From positions 186,001-250,000 of the forward strand of contig CAWIUT010000003.1 in assembly GCA_963839365.1 (NCBI GenBank): a stretch of 64,000 nucleotides of DNA, read 5' to 3'. Position 1 is the first letter of the stretch. Every line of letters starts with the position of its first letter. Under the pieces are notes generated by a model, which did not search any database, was not told the DNA's origin, and worked only from the letters and a program-made list of their open reading frames with translations. The DNA comes from DASSKA01 sp963839365. Lineage in GTDB: Bacteria; Actinomycetota; Actinomycetes; Propionibacteriales; Nocardioidaceae. The translations under genes and the position numbers were made by a program. This document shows, piece by piece, positions 9,039 through 16,820 of the stretch.

Positions 9039-9826
9039 CGGCGCGCTCCGCGACGACCGGCCCGCCGTTCCTGCGCGCCCCGGTCCGGGTTGCCGGTCTC
9101 CGACACCCCGGCGGTGCGGGGGTCGAACCGGACCGCCGGAGCCCGGCCACCTCGGATGTCCTCGAGCTGCACCGTCAGCGCGTCCATGATCCGGTCCGTC
9201 GCCTCACGCAGCAGCGCCGGGGTGATCGGCCGGCCGCGCAGGTCCTCGAGCTCCACCGGGTCGCCGACCTTCATGGTGATGGTCTTGCGGGGGAACAGAC
9301 GCGCCTTCTTGGCGTACGGCGCGAGGATGTCCTGAGCGCCCCACTGGGCGATGGGGACGACCTCCACCCCGGCGGCGAGCGCGATGCGCGCCGCCCCCGT
9401 CTTGCCGGTCATCGGCCACAGCTCGGGCTGGCGGGTGATGGTGCCCTCCGGGTAGACGATGACGCTCTCGCCCCGCTGCACCGCTGCTACCGCGGCGCGG
9501 AACGCCTGGGACGCGTCGGTGCTGCTCCTGAACACCGGGATCTGGCCGGCCGCGCGCACGATCTTGCCGACGACCGGGATGTCGAACACCTCGCTCTTGG
9601 CCAGGAACCGCGGCAGCCGGCCGTGGTCGTAGACGAAGTGCGCGAACGTCATCGGGTCGGCGTAGGAGATGTGGTTTCCCACCAGCACGCACCCCCCGGT
9701 CGCCGGCAGCTTCAGACCGTCGATCCAGCGGCGCTTGGTCAGCAGCAAGAGCAGGGGCCGGAGGATCGCGACGCAGATGGCCATCGCCCAGCCGCGTCGT
9801 TGGGTCAGCTTCCGAGGCTTCGTCAC
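9035..9826 (-). CDS. plsC: 1-acyl-sn-glycerol-3-phosphate acyltransferase family protein
   Basis: 263 aa with the GTG at 9826; AGGAGA lies 6 bp upstream, and longer in-frame reading upstream would run antisense through cofC. The acyltransferase HX4D motif is GNHISYAD and the substrate-binding motif is YPEGT, in the expected order. A hydrophobic segment (AICVAILRPLLLLL) near the N-terminus should anchor it to the membrane. It probably acylates lysophosphatidic acid. It is coupled to gpsA through a 4-bp overlap and is divergent from cofC with 100 bp between starts. The Arg-rich C-terminal tail is of low complexity. Confidence 0.9.
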   Translation of the reverse strand: MTKPRKLTQRRGWAMAICVAILRPLLLLLTKRRWIDGLKLPATGGCVLVGNHISYADPMTFAHFVYDHGRLPRFLAKSEVFDIPVVGKIVRAAGQIPVFRSSTDASQAFRAAVAAVQRGESVIVYPEGTITRQPELWPMTGKTGAARIALAAGVEVVPIAQWGAQDILAPYAKKARLFPRKTITMKVGDPVELEDLRGRPITPALLREATDRIMDALTVQLEDIRGGRAPAVRFDPRTAGVSETGNPDRGAQERRAGRRGARR

Positions 9827-9926
9827 CCGCTGTCTCCTCGCCTGTTGTCGACCTGTGGTCCTGGTCCGTCTGGGAAAGCATGCCTCATTGCGCCGCGTCG
9901 GGTCTCGGCTGGCAGGATCGGGGACG

Positions 9927-10571
9927 ATGTTCGGTTCCCTGCCTCCCCGCTTCGCGGTGCTCGTGCCGGTCAAGCCTCCCTCGTTCGCGAAGTCCCGGCT
10001 AGCCCCTCTCGGTGACCGGGCGCGCAGCTCGCTGGTCGTGGCGCTCGCCATGGACACGATCGCGGCCGTGCTGGAGACACCCGCGGTCGCCGGTGTCCTC
10101 GCGGTCACCGACGACCACCGGCTTGCGGCCGGGTTGAGCGACCTCGGCGCGTTCGTGATCCCGGACGGGGTCACCGACGACCTGAACGGCACCCTGGATC
10201 TGGCGGCGTCGGAGGCGCACCGACGGTGGCCGGAGACCGGGCTCGCGGCGCTGTGCGCGGACCTGCCGGCCCTGCGACCCGAAGAGCTGGGCCGGGCCAT
10301 CTCCGCAGCCGCGGCCGACCGGATGTCGTTCGTGGCGGATGCCGCCGGCGTGGGCACCACGACCGTGCTGGCCCCCACGCGTGAGGCGTTCGCACCCCGC
10401 TTCGGGCCGGAGTCCCGCAAGGCCCACCTCGACGCCGGGGCCCGGGAGCTCACGCTGTCCGACGTACCGACGCTGCGGCACGACGTCGACACGCCGGCGG
10501 ACCTGGTCGCCGCGCTCGCCCTCGGGGCCGGCAGCCGCACATCGCTCGCTGCCGCCGGCCTTAGGCTCTGA
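9927..10571 (+). CDS. cofC: 2-phospho-L-lactate guanylyltransferase
   Basis: 214 aa nucleotidyltransferase of coenzyme F420 synthesis, which activates phospholactate or phosphoenolpyruvate with GTP. The glycosyltransferase-like fold shows VLVPVKPPSFAKSRLAPL at the N-terminus, LCADLPALRPEEL in the middle and HDVDTPADL at the end, all CofC hallmarks. A GGGGA precedes the ATG. No other F420 biosynthesis gene is in the window. The next gene starts 2 bp after this stop. Confidence 0.92.
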   Translation: MFGSLPPRFAVLVPVKPPSFAKSRLAPLGDRARSSLVVALAMDTIAAVLETPAVAGVLAVTDDHRLAAGLSDLGAFVIPDGVTDDLNGTLDLAASEAHRRWPETGLAALCADLPALRPEELGRAISAAAADRMSFVADAAGVGTTTVLAPTREAFAPRFGPESRKAHLDAGARELTLSDVPTLRHDVDTPADLVAALALGAGSRTSLAAAGLRL

Positions 10572-10573
10572 CC

Positions 10574-10774
10574 GTGCAGGCGACTGTGAGCAGCTACGAG
10601 GCGACGACCGGTGTGGGCGCCGTGGTGCTCGACGACGGCACCGAGCTGCCGTTCGACGGCGAGGCCCTCACCGGGACGGGTCTGCGGCTGCTGCGTCCGG
10701 GACAACGGGTGCGCATCGAGACCACCGACGACGGTGGACGGGTCGGTCGGCTGCAGATCCTCACCTTGGCCTAG
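10574..10774 (+). CDS. Small cold-shock-domain-like OB-fold protein
   Basis: 66 aa. GVGAVVLDDGTELPFDGEAL followed by LRPGQRVRIE resembles a degenerate cold-shock domain: five short beta strands, but the aromatic RNP1/RNP2 residues of CspA are not evident, so nucleic-acid binding is uncertain. The GTG start is 2 bp after the cofC stop, implying coupling. A TAGGCT at 10562-10567 ends 6 bp before the GTG and could alternatively drive a leaderless message. The stop precedes a strong terminator. Confidence 0.72.
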   Translation: MQATVSSYEATTGVGAVVLDDGTELPFDGEALTGTGLRLLRPGQRVRIETTDDGGRVGRLQILTLA

Positions 10775-10777
10775 CAC

Positions 10778-10822
10778 GCGAGCGGCGGGCCGGCCCCCCG
10801 AGGGACCCGGCCCGCCGTTCGC
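10778..10822. terminator. Bidirectional terminator between the OB-fold gene and HU
   Basis: A 16-bp inverted repeat (10778-10793 with 10807-10822, one G-T pair) and a 13-nt C-rich loop separate two convergent genes. It is the only hairpin in the gap, so it probably stops transcription from both sides. Confidence 0.75.
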
Positions 10823-10832
10823 GTGGATGCTG

Positions 10833-11489
10833 TCAGGACCTTCTGGAGGTCTTCTTCGCCGTGGTCTTCTTGGCCGTCGACTTCTTCGCGGGAGCCTTCT
10901 TGGCCGTGGACTTCTTGGCAGGCGCCTTCTTGGCCGTCGCCTTGGTGGCAGGTGCCTTCTTGGCCGTTGACTTGGTCGCCGGTGCCTTCTTGGCGGCGGT
11001 GGTCTTCTTGGCCGCGGTGGTCTTCTTGGCCGCGGTCGTCTTCTTGGCCGTTGACTTGGTCGCCGGTGCCTTCTTGGCGGCGGTGGACTTCTTGGCCGCG
11101 GTCGTCTTCTTGGCCGCGGTCGTGGTCTTCTTGGCAGCTGCCTTCTTGGTGCCGGCAGCGGCCTTCTTCGTGCCGTTGGCGCCAGTGGTGAGGCTCAGCT
11201 TCGGCAGCTTCTTGGCGCCGGACACCACGGCCTTCAGCTCCGCGCCCGCGTTGAACTTGGGAACTGCGGTCTTCTTCGCCTTGATCCGCTCGCCGGTGCG
11301 GGGGTTGCGAACCCAACGCGCGTCACGCACCCGCTTCTCGAACGAACCGAAGCCGGTGATGGCCACCTTCTCACCACGGGCGACCTCCCGCGTGATGGTG
11401 TCAAGCACCGAATCCAGCGCATGTGCGGCGGCGCGGCGGTTGCCTTCGTAGCGAGCCGCGAGGCTGTCGATCAGCTGACTCTTGTTCAC
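10833..11489 (-). CDS. hup: DNA-binding protein HU with H1-like tail
   Basis: 218 aa nucleoid protein. Residues 1-90 are a standard HU fold: MNKSQLIDSL, the GFGSFEKR turn, and the DNA-minor-groove arm around RNPRTGERI. Residues from about 91 onward are a Lys/Ala/Thr-rich tail of KKTTAAKK and KKAPATK units, like mycobacterial HupB and streptomycete HupS. Tails of this kind bind DNA and are acetylated in mycobacteria (known of the family). The tail is encoded by internal DNA repeats (see the separate repeat entry). Confidence 0.95.
   Translation of the reverse strand: MNKSQLIDSLAARYEGNRRAAAHALDSVLDTITREVARGEKVAITGFGSFEKRVRDARWVRNPRTGERIKAKKTAVPKFNAGAELKAVVSGAKKLPKLSLTTGANGTKKAAAGTKKAAAKKTTTAAKKTTAAKKSTAAKKAPATKSTAKKTTAAKKTTAAKKTTAAKKAPATKSTAKKAPATKATAKKAPAKKSTAKKAPAKKSTAKKTTAKKTSRRS
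10956..11086 (-). repeat. 47-bp direct repeats, 84 bp apart, in the HU tail
   Basis: The 47 bp at 10956-11002 recur without mismatch at 11040-11086. The 84-bp offset is exactly 28 codons, so recombination or slippage between copies would shorten or lengthen the HU tail in frame. Confidence 0.85.
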
Positions 11490-11543
11490 TTGCTTCCCTT
11501 TCGTGAACCGTGGGCCGAGCCTCGTGCTCGACTTTCCCCTTGC

Positions 11544-11572
11544 ACGCTAGGGAAAAGTCGGGCCCTCCACAA
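11544..11572 (-). promoter_or_regulatory. Promoter of the HU gene with overlapping inverted repeat
   Basis: On the minus strand TTGTGG (11567-11572) and TAGCGT (11544-11549) are 17 bp apart, about 55 bp before the HU start. An imperfect inverted repeat (11528-11537 against 11550-11560, CGACTTTCCC / GGGAAAAGTCG) flanks the -10 element and could be an operator. Confidence 0.6.
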
Positions 11573-11645
11573 TCACTACACGCGGATTTCGCCTGTGTCG
11601 TGGGTGAATTCGGCCGAAAATCAGCCTCGGAGCAAGCTATTGGCC

Positions 11646-12233
11646 TCAAACAGTGGTCGGTTTCCAGTTCGGACGCCGCGCCTCGAAGGCTTCGACGGCG
11701 TCCTCGTGGGACAGCGTGATCCCTATGTCATCAAGGCCTTCGAGCAGCCGCCAACGGGTGTAGTCGTCGATCTCGAAGTCGACGCAGAGCTCACCGGCAC
11801 GCACCTGTCGTGTCTCCAGGTCGACGGTCACCCGGGTGCTCGGATCTGTCTCCACTGCCTGCCACAGCGCTTCGATGGCGTCCCTGTCGAGCTGGGCGGC
11901 GACCAGTCCTGCCTTGCCGGCGTTGCCCCTGAAGATGTCGCCGAACCGCGGCGAGAGCACGGCCTTGAACCCGTAGTCCATCAGCGCCCACACGGCGTGC
12001 TCGCGTGACGAGCCGGTGCCGAAGTCCGGGCCGGCGACGAGCATGGTGGCTCCGGAGTACTCGGGCCGGTTCAGCACGAAGTCGGGATCGCTGCGCCAGG
12101 CCTTGAACAGTCCGTCCTCGAACCCGGTCCGGGTGACCCGCTTGAGGTAGACGGCGGGGATGATCTGGTCGGTGTCGACGTTGCTGCGCCGCAGCGGCAG
12201 CGCCGTACCGGTGTGGCTGGTGAACTTCTCCAT
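11646..12233 (-). CDS. leuD: 3-isopropylmalate dehydratase small subunit
   Basis: 195 aa aconitase-fold swivel subunit; with LeuC it isomerises 2-isopropylmalate to 3-isopropylmalate in leucine synthesis. The RSNVDTDQIIPAVYLK start, the GPDFGTGSSREHAVWAL core and DYGFKAVLSPRFGDIFRGNAGKAG are diagnostic. GAGAGGGA precedes the ATG at 12233. It follows leuC by 11 bp in the same operon. Length is normal. The 156 bp between its stop and HU hold only the HU promoter region. Confidence 0.97.
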   Translation of the reverse strand: MEKFTSHTGTALPLRRSNVDTDQIIPAVYLKRVTRTGFEDGLFKAWRSDPDFVLNRPEYSGATMLVAGPDFGTGSSREHAVWALMDYGFKAVLSPRFGDIFRGNAGKAGLVAAQLDRDAIEALWQAVETDPSTRVTVDLETRQVRAGELCVDFEIDDYTRWRLLEGLDDIGITLSHEDAVEAFEARRPNWKPTTV

Positions 12234-12244
12234 CACGATCCCTC

Positions 12245-13654
12245 TCAGTGAAGCGACGGCAGGTCGGCGGGCGAGGACAGGTGGCCGGTGACCGCGGTCG
12301 CCGCGGCTACCAGCGGCGAGACCAGATGGGTGCGTCCGCCCTTGCCCTGTCGTCCCTCGAAGTTGCGGTTGGAGGTGGATGCGCTGCGCTCGCCGGGCTG
12401 CAGCTGGTCGGGGTTCATACCAAGGCACATCGAGCAGCCCGCCCCCCGCCACTCGCCACCTGCCTCCTTGAAGACGACGTCCAGGCCCTCCTCCTCGGCC
12501 TGCAGACGGACCCGCACCGATCCGGGGACGACCAGCAGCCGGGTGCCGTCGGCGACCTTGCGTCCCTGGATGACCGCGGCCGCTGCGCGCAGGTCCTCGA
12601 TGCGGCCGTTGGTGCAGGAGCCGACGAAGACCGTGTCCACCCCGATGTCGCGCATCGGCGTGCCCGGCACCAGGTCCATGTAGTCCAGCGCCTTCTTCGC
12701 CGCGATCTTGTCGCCCTCGTCGTCGAGGTCGTCGGGAGAGGGCACGGACTGTGACAGCGGGACGCCCTGCCCTGGGTTGGTGCCCCAGGTGACGAAGGGC
12801 GCCATCGCCGAGGCGTCGAGCACGATCTCCTTGTCGTACGTCGCATCCGGGTCGGTGCGCAGGCTCGACCAGTAGTCGACCGCGGCATCCCAGTCCTCGC
12901 CTTGCGGCGCCCGGGGCCGTCCCTTGATGTAGTCGAACGTGACCCGGTCGGGCGCTACCAGGCCGGCCTTGGCGCCCCACTCGATGGACATGTTGCACAC
13001 CGTCATCCGCGCTTCCATCGAGAGCTCCTCGATGGCCTGGCCGCGGTACTCCACGATGTACCCCTGGCCGCCACCGGTGCCCGCCTGCGCGATCAGGGTG
13101 AGCACCAGGTCCTTCGCGGTGACCCCGTCGGGCAGGCTGCCGGTCACGGTGACCGCCATCGTCCTGGGCCGCGCCTGTGGCAGCGTCTGGGTGGCGAGCA
13201 CGTGCTCCACCTCGCTGGTGCCGATGCCGAAGGCGAGCGCGCCGAACGCGCCGTGGGTGGAGGTGTGCGAGTCGCCGCACACGATGGTCATCCCCGGCTG
13301 GGTGAGCCCGAGCTGCGGGCCGACCACGTGCACGATGCCCTGCTCGACGTCCCCGAGCGGGTGCAGCCGGATGCCGAACTCCTCGGCGTTCTTGCGCAGC
13401 GTCTCCACCTGGGTGCGCGAGACGGGGTCGGCGATCGGCTTGTCCAGGTCCACGGTCGGGACGTTGTGGTCCTCGGTGGCGAGGGTGAGGTCGGGGCGGC
13501 GCACCGTCCGGCCCGACAGCCGCAGCCCCTCGAAGGCCTGCGGCGAGGTGACCTCGTGGATCAGGTGGAGGTCGATGTAGAGAAGGTCCGGCTCACCCGC
13601 GGTGCTGCGCACCACGTGCTCGGACCACACCTTCTCGGCCAACGTCTTGCCCAT
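12245..13654 (-). CDS. leuC: 3-isopropylmalate dehydratase large subunit
   Basis: 469 aa catalytic subunit carrying the [4Fe-4S] cluster. The cluster cysteines are in FVGSCTNGR and in the CSMCLGMNPD pair near the C-terminus. GDSHTSTHGAFGALAFGIG and SNRNFEGRQG are family hallmarks. It starts with ATG at 13654 after a GGAG. The upstream region of about 140 bp is shared with the divergent IclR regulator and contains phased repeats, implying control at that site. Confidence 0.98.
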   Translation of the reverse strand: MGKTLAEKVWSEHVVRSTAGEPDLLYIDLHLIHEVTSPQAFEGLRLSGRTVRRPDLTLATEDHNVPTVDLDKPIADPVSRTQVETLRKNAEEFGIRLHPLGDVEQGIVHVVGPQLGLTQPGMTIVCGDSHTSTHGAFGALAFGIGTSEVEHVLATQTLPQARPRTMAVTVTGSLPDGVTAKDLVLTLIAQAGTGGGQGYIVEYRGQAIEELSMEARMTVCNMSIEWGAKAGLVAPDRVTFDYIKGRPRAPQGEDWDAAVDYWSSLRTDPDATYDKEIVLDASAMAPFVTWGTNPGQGVPLSQSVPSPDDLDDEGDKIAAKKALDYMDLVPGTPMRDIGVDTVFVGSCTNGRIEDLRAAAAVIQGRKVADGTRLLVVPGSVRVRLQAEEEGLDVVFKEAGGEWRGAGCSMCLGMNPDQLQPGERSASTSNRNFEGRQGKGGRTHLVSPLVAAATAVTGHLSSPADLPSLH

Positions 13655-13688
13655 CGCCTGCTCCTTCGCCGTCGCTCACGCGTCACCT

Positions 13689-13730
13689 GGCCGCCTCGGG
13701 GCCGTTTCAGGGCCGTCTCGCGGCCGTCTT
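13689..13730. repeat. Four 11-bp-phased direct repeats upstream of leuC
   Basis: GGCCGCCTC, GGCCGTTTC, GGCCGTCTC and GGCCGTCTT begin at 13689, 13700, 13711 and 13722, an exact 11-bp period that puts them on one face of the helix. In addition GCCGTCTCGC (13712-13721) is the exact reverse complement of 13776-13785 near the IclR start. A regulator site is plausible; the binding protein is not shown. Confidence 0.55.
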
Positions 13731-13796
13731 CAGGCTCTGCCACATCGGCCCCTCTGACGACTTGCGTTCCAGGATGCGAGACGGCATGATCAGAGT

Positions 13797-14519
13797 ATGG
13801 ACAAGACTAGCGGAGTCGGCGTTCTCGACAAAGCGGCGCTCGTTCTGTCGGCTCTCGAGGCGGGGCCGGCCACCCTGGCCGGTCTGGTGGCGGGAACGGG
13901 GCTGGCCCGGCCGACCGCGCACCGGCTTGCGGTCGCGTTGGAGCACCACCGCCTGGTGGCCCGGGACATGCAGGGCAGGTTCATCCTCGGTCCCCGGCTC
14001 GCGGAGCTGTCGGCGGCTGCCGGCGAGGACCGGCTGCTTGCCGCGGCGGGCCCGGTGCTGGCGCGGTTGCGCGACATCACCGGTGAGTCCGCCCAGCTGT
14101 GGCGGCGCCAGGGCGAGTACCGGGTGTGCGTGGCCGCCGCGGAGCGGCCTTCGGGGCTGCGGGACACCATCCCGGTCGGCTCGCAGCTGACCATGCGCGC
14201 CGGCTCGGCCGCCCAGATCCTGCTGGCCTGGGAGGACCCCGAGCGGATGCACCGCGGGCTGCAGAACGCGGCCTTCTCGGCCGCCGCGCTGTCCGGGATC
14301 CGGCGCCGGGGCTGGGCGCAGTCGGTCGGCGAACGGGAGCAGGGCGTCGCGTCGGTGTCCGCGCCGGTCCGCTCTCCCTCGGGGAAGGTGATCGCCGCGG
14401 TGTCGGTGTCCGGGCCGCTGGAGCGGCTCTCGCGCCAGCCCGGCCGGATGCACGCCCCCGCCGTGCTCGCCGCCGCGGAGCGGCTCTCGGAGTCGCTGCG
14501 CCGCGCCGCCGCCGAGTGA
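13797..14519 (+). CDS. IclR-family regulator (NdgR/LtbR-like)
   Basis: 240 aa. An N-terminal winged helix (KAALVLSALEAGPATLAGLVAGTGL then RPTAHRLAVAL, roughly residues 12-50) is followed by an IclR effector domain with SVSAPVRSPSGKVIAAVSVSGP near residue 195. In streptomycetes and corynebacteria the IclR protein encoded divergently from leuCD (NdgR, LtbR) controls leucine synthesis; the same arrangement here makes that role likely. ATG at 13797 is preceded by little leader. Its stop converges on ogt with 32 bp between. Confidence 0.9.
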   Translation: MDKTSGVGVLDKAALVLSALEAGPATLAGLVAGTGLARPTAHRLAVALEHHRLVARDMQGRFILGPRLAELSAAAGEDRLLAAAGPVLARLRDITGESAQLWRRQGEYRVCVAAAERPSGLRDTIPVGSQLTMRAGSAAQILLAWEDPERMHRGLQNAAFSAAALSGIRRRGWAQSVGEREQGVASVSAPVRSPSGKVIAAVSVSGPLERLSRQPGRMHAPAVLAAAERLSESLRRAAAE

Positions 14520-14551
14520 CCCCTTTGTGACGAGGCGCTCTGAAGGTGCGC

Positions 14552-15076
14552 TCAGAACAGCGCGTCCTGCTCCAGGTCGAGCAGCAGCTGCTTGCGCTTC
14601 AGACCGCCGGCGTAGCCGGTCAGCCTGCCGTCGGCACCGACGACCCGGTGGCACGGGATCACGATCGGGATCGGGTTGCGGCCGTTGGCCAGCCCGACCG
14701 CACGGGAGGCGGCCGCGGTCATGCCGAGCGCGGCCGCGATCTGCCCGTACAACGCGGTCTCGCCGTAGCCGATCCGTTCCAGCTCCGCCCACACGCGCCG
14801 CTGGAACGGGCTGCCGTCCGGGTCGCGGGGCAGGTCGAAGTCCTTGAGGTCGCCGGCGAAGTAGGCCTGCAGCTGGCCCGCCGCCTCCACCAGCAGCGCG
14901 TTGCCGTCGTCGCGGTCCCCCCTCGGCCGGCCGGCCGAGGCCGCCGACGACCGCGCCGCCGACGACCGCGGCGCCGCCGGTTCGCGCATCGAGCCGTCGA
15001 ACTCGATGGCCGTGATCGCGCGGTCGTTCGCCACGATCCGCAGCTCTCCGACCGGCGACTCAATCGTGGTCCACAT
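14552..15076 (-). CDS. ogt: Methylated-DNA--[protein]-cysteine S-methyltransferase
   Basis: 174 aa suicide repair protein that takes O6-methyl groups from guanine onto a cysteine. The acceptor is in IPCHRVVGADG, about residue 142; the FQRRVWAELERIGYGET helix and GLANGRNP loop match the family. I use ATG 15076 with GGAGAG upstream; a GTG at 15085 would overlap the upstream stop as GTGA. A low-complexity Ala/Arg/Ser insertion of about 30 residues follows residue 30, which is unusual. The gene follows the Ada-AlkA fusion on the same strand and is probably coupled to it. Confidence 0.93.
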   Translation of the reverse strand: MWTTIESPVGELRIVANDRAITAIEFDGSMREPAAPRSSAARSSAASAGRPRGDRDDGNALLVEAAGQLQAYFAGDLKDFDLPRDPDGSPFQRRVWAELERIGYGETALYGQIAAALGMTAAASRAVGLANGRNPIPIVIPCHRVVGADGRLTGYAGGLKRKQLLLDLEQDALF

Positions 15077-15081
15077 GCCGC

Positions 15082-16581
15082 TCACTCTCCCTTTCCCAGT
15101 GTCGTTGCCTGCGGCGCGAGGCAGGCCCACAGGTGCATCAGCGCGTAGGAGCGCCATGGCCGCCAGCCCTCGGCCAGCTGCTCGGCAGGGTCCTCCCCCG
15201 TTGCGGGCCCGGCTCCCCCGGAACGCAGCGCACGCCGCACGCCGACGTCGGTCGGCAAGAACACGTCCGGATCACCGAGCGCCCGCATCGCAACGTAGTC
15301 CGCCGTCCACGCACCGATGCCGGGCAACGCCACCAGGCGCTGCCGCACCTCATCACGGTCTGCGCTGCGGTCCAGCGCGATGTCGCCCCGGGCGAGCGCC
15401 GCGCACAGGGCCACCAGCGCCCGGCCCCGGGCGCGCGGCATCGGCAGGCCCTCCGGGTCGACCTCGGCGAGCGCCGCCGCGGTCGGGAACAGGTGGCTCA
15501 CCTCGGCGGTGCGCAGAGCAACGGGCAATGGCTCGCCGTACTGCCGGACCAGACGCCCCGCGATCGTGCGTGCCCCGGCGACGGACACCTGCTGGCCGAG
15601 CACGGCGCGGACCGCCACCTCCTGGCCGTCCACGTGCCCCGGCACCCGAAGCCCGGGACGGCGTCGCACCAGCGGCGCCAGCCGAGGATCCGCACCGAGC
15701 TCCTCGTCGACCGCGGTCGGGTCCGCATCGGCGTCCAGCAGCCGCCGGCAGCGCTCCACCGCAGCAGCGACGTCACGCACGTCGCGGAGCCGCAGCGCAC
15801 ACGCGACGTACGCCGTGCCACCCCGCTCAGCGACCGGTCCCAGCCGCACGGTGCCGACCCCGTGCGGAAGCCGCAGGCTGCGTTCGAACCAGTCCGGGCC
15901 GGTCTGTTCCACCCCGGGCACCGCCCGGGCGGCGAGGAACGCGTGCACCGCCGCCCAGTGGTACGGCGCGCGCGCCGGCAGGCGCAGCTCGACCATTCCC
16001 GCGGACCCCAGCGGCCCGCTCCGCCGGCCGCGCAGCTGGGACGGCGTACAGCCGTAGACGGTGCGCATCGTGTCGTTGAACTGCCGGATGCTCGCGAACC
16101 CGGCGGCGAACGCCACGTCCGCGAACGTCATGGACGTGGTCTCGATCAGGATCCGCGCGGTCTGCGCGCGACGGGCCCGGGCCAGCGCCAACGGCCCTGC
16201 ACCCATCTCGGCACGGAGGATCCGGTTCAGGTGGCGGGCGGTGTAGCCGACCCGTCGGGCCAGCCCCTCGACGCCCACCCGCTCCACAACACCGTCCGCG
16301 ATCAGCCGCATCGCGCGGCCACTGACGTCCGCGGCGACGTCCCAGTCCGGCGACCCGGGCGTGGAGTCGGGCCGACACCGCCGGCAGGCACGGAACCCGG
16401 CACTCTGGGCGGCGGCCGCGGAGCGGTGGAAGGTGACGTTCTTGCGGGCCGGGGTGATCGCCGGGCAAGAGGGCCGGCAGTAGATCCCGGTGGTGAGGAC
16501 CCCGGTGTAGAAGACGCCGTCGAACCGCCGGTCCCGGCTCTTCACCGCCCGGTAGCAGGCTTCGGTGTCCTCGATGTCCAT
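15082..16581 (-). CDS. Ada-AlkA fusion: adaptive-response regulator and DNA-3-methyladenine glycosylase II
   Basis: 499 aa. The N-terminal Ada zinc domain has the four-cysteine set YCRPSCPA and CRRCRP; its Cys accepts methyl groups from phosphotriesters. An AraC helix-turn-helix pair follows (about residues 85-185, ending FNDTMRTVYGCTPSQLR). The C-terminal half is AlkA: an AlkA_N-like region, then the HhH-GPD glycosylase with GQQVSVAGARTIAGRLV and LPGIGAWTADYVAMRALGDPD including the catalytic Asp. This fusion senses alkylation and excises alkylated bases in one chain. AGGA sits 8 bp before ATG 16581. Confidence 0.95.
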   Translation of the reverse strand: MDIEDTEACYRAVKSRDRRFDGVFYTGVLTTGIYCRPSCPAITPARKNVTFHRSAAAAQSAGFRACRRCRPDSTPGSPDWDVAADVSGRAMRLIADGVVERVGVEGLARRVGYTARHLNRILRAEMGAGPLALARARRAQTARILIETTSMTFADVAFAAGFASIRQFNDTMRTVYGCTPSQLRGRRSGPLGSAGMVELRLPARAPYHWAAVHAFLAARAVPGVEQTGPDWFERSLRLPHGVGTVRLGPVAERGGTAYVACALRLRDVRDVAAAVERCRRLLDADADPTAVDEELGADPRLAPLVRRRPGLRVPGHVDGQEVAVRAVLGQQVSVAGARTIAGRLVRQYGEPLPVALRTAEVSHLFPTAAALAEVDPEGLPMPRARGRALVALCAALARGDIALDRSADRDEVRQRLVALPGIGAWTADYVAMRALGDPDVFLPTDVGVRRALRSGGAGPATGEDPAEQLAEGWRPWRSYALMHLWACLAPQATTLGKGE

Positions 16582-16820
16582 GGCACCATCCTGGCGCCCC
16601 ACGCCGCCCACTGCTAGCGGGATTCAGACATCGGCTACCAGCGACCTGGGTGGTATCCCCGACCGGATACGCGCAACGGAGGGACCCAGTGACAGGTCGA
16701 CGGCATGTACGCGCGCTCATCCACGCGCGTCGCTTCCGCGACCTGCACGCCCACGGCCTGATCATCCGCCTGCATCGTGGGTGGGCATCGAGGCGCTCCG
16801 CAACGCGACGGAGATCTGCT

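Noticed and set aside
10823..11451. Plus-strand frames with FLAVDFLAGAFLAV-type repeats opposite the HU gene
   Set aside because: They are mirror images of the Lys/Ala codon repeats of the HU tail, not membrane proteins.
13707..13787. 26-codon minus-strand frame MPSRILERKSSEGPMWQSLK... upstream of leuC as a possible leucine leader peptide
   Set aside because: Only two Leu codons, no T-tailed hairpin before leuC and no good ribosome site; a leader peptide is not supported.
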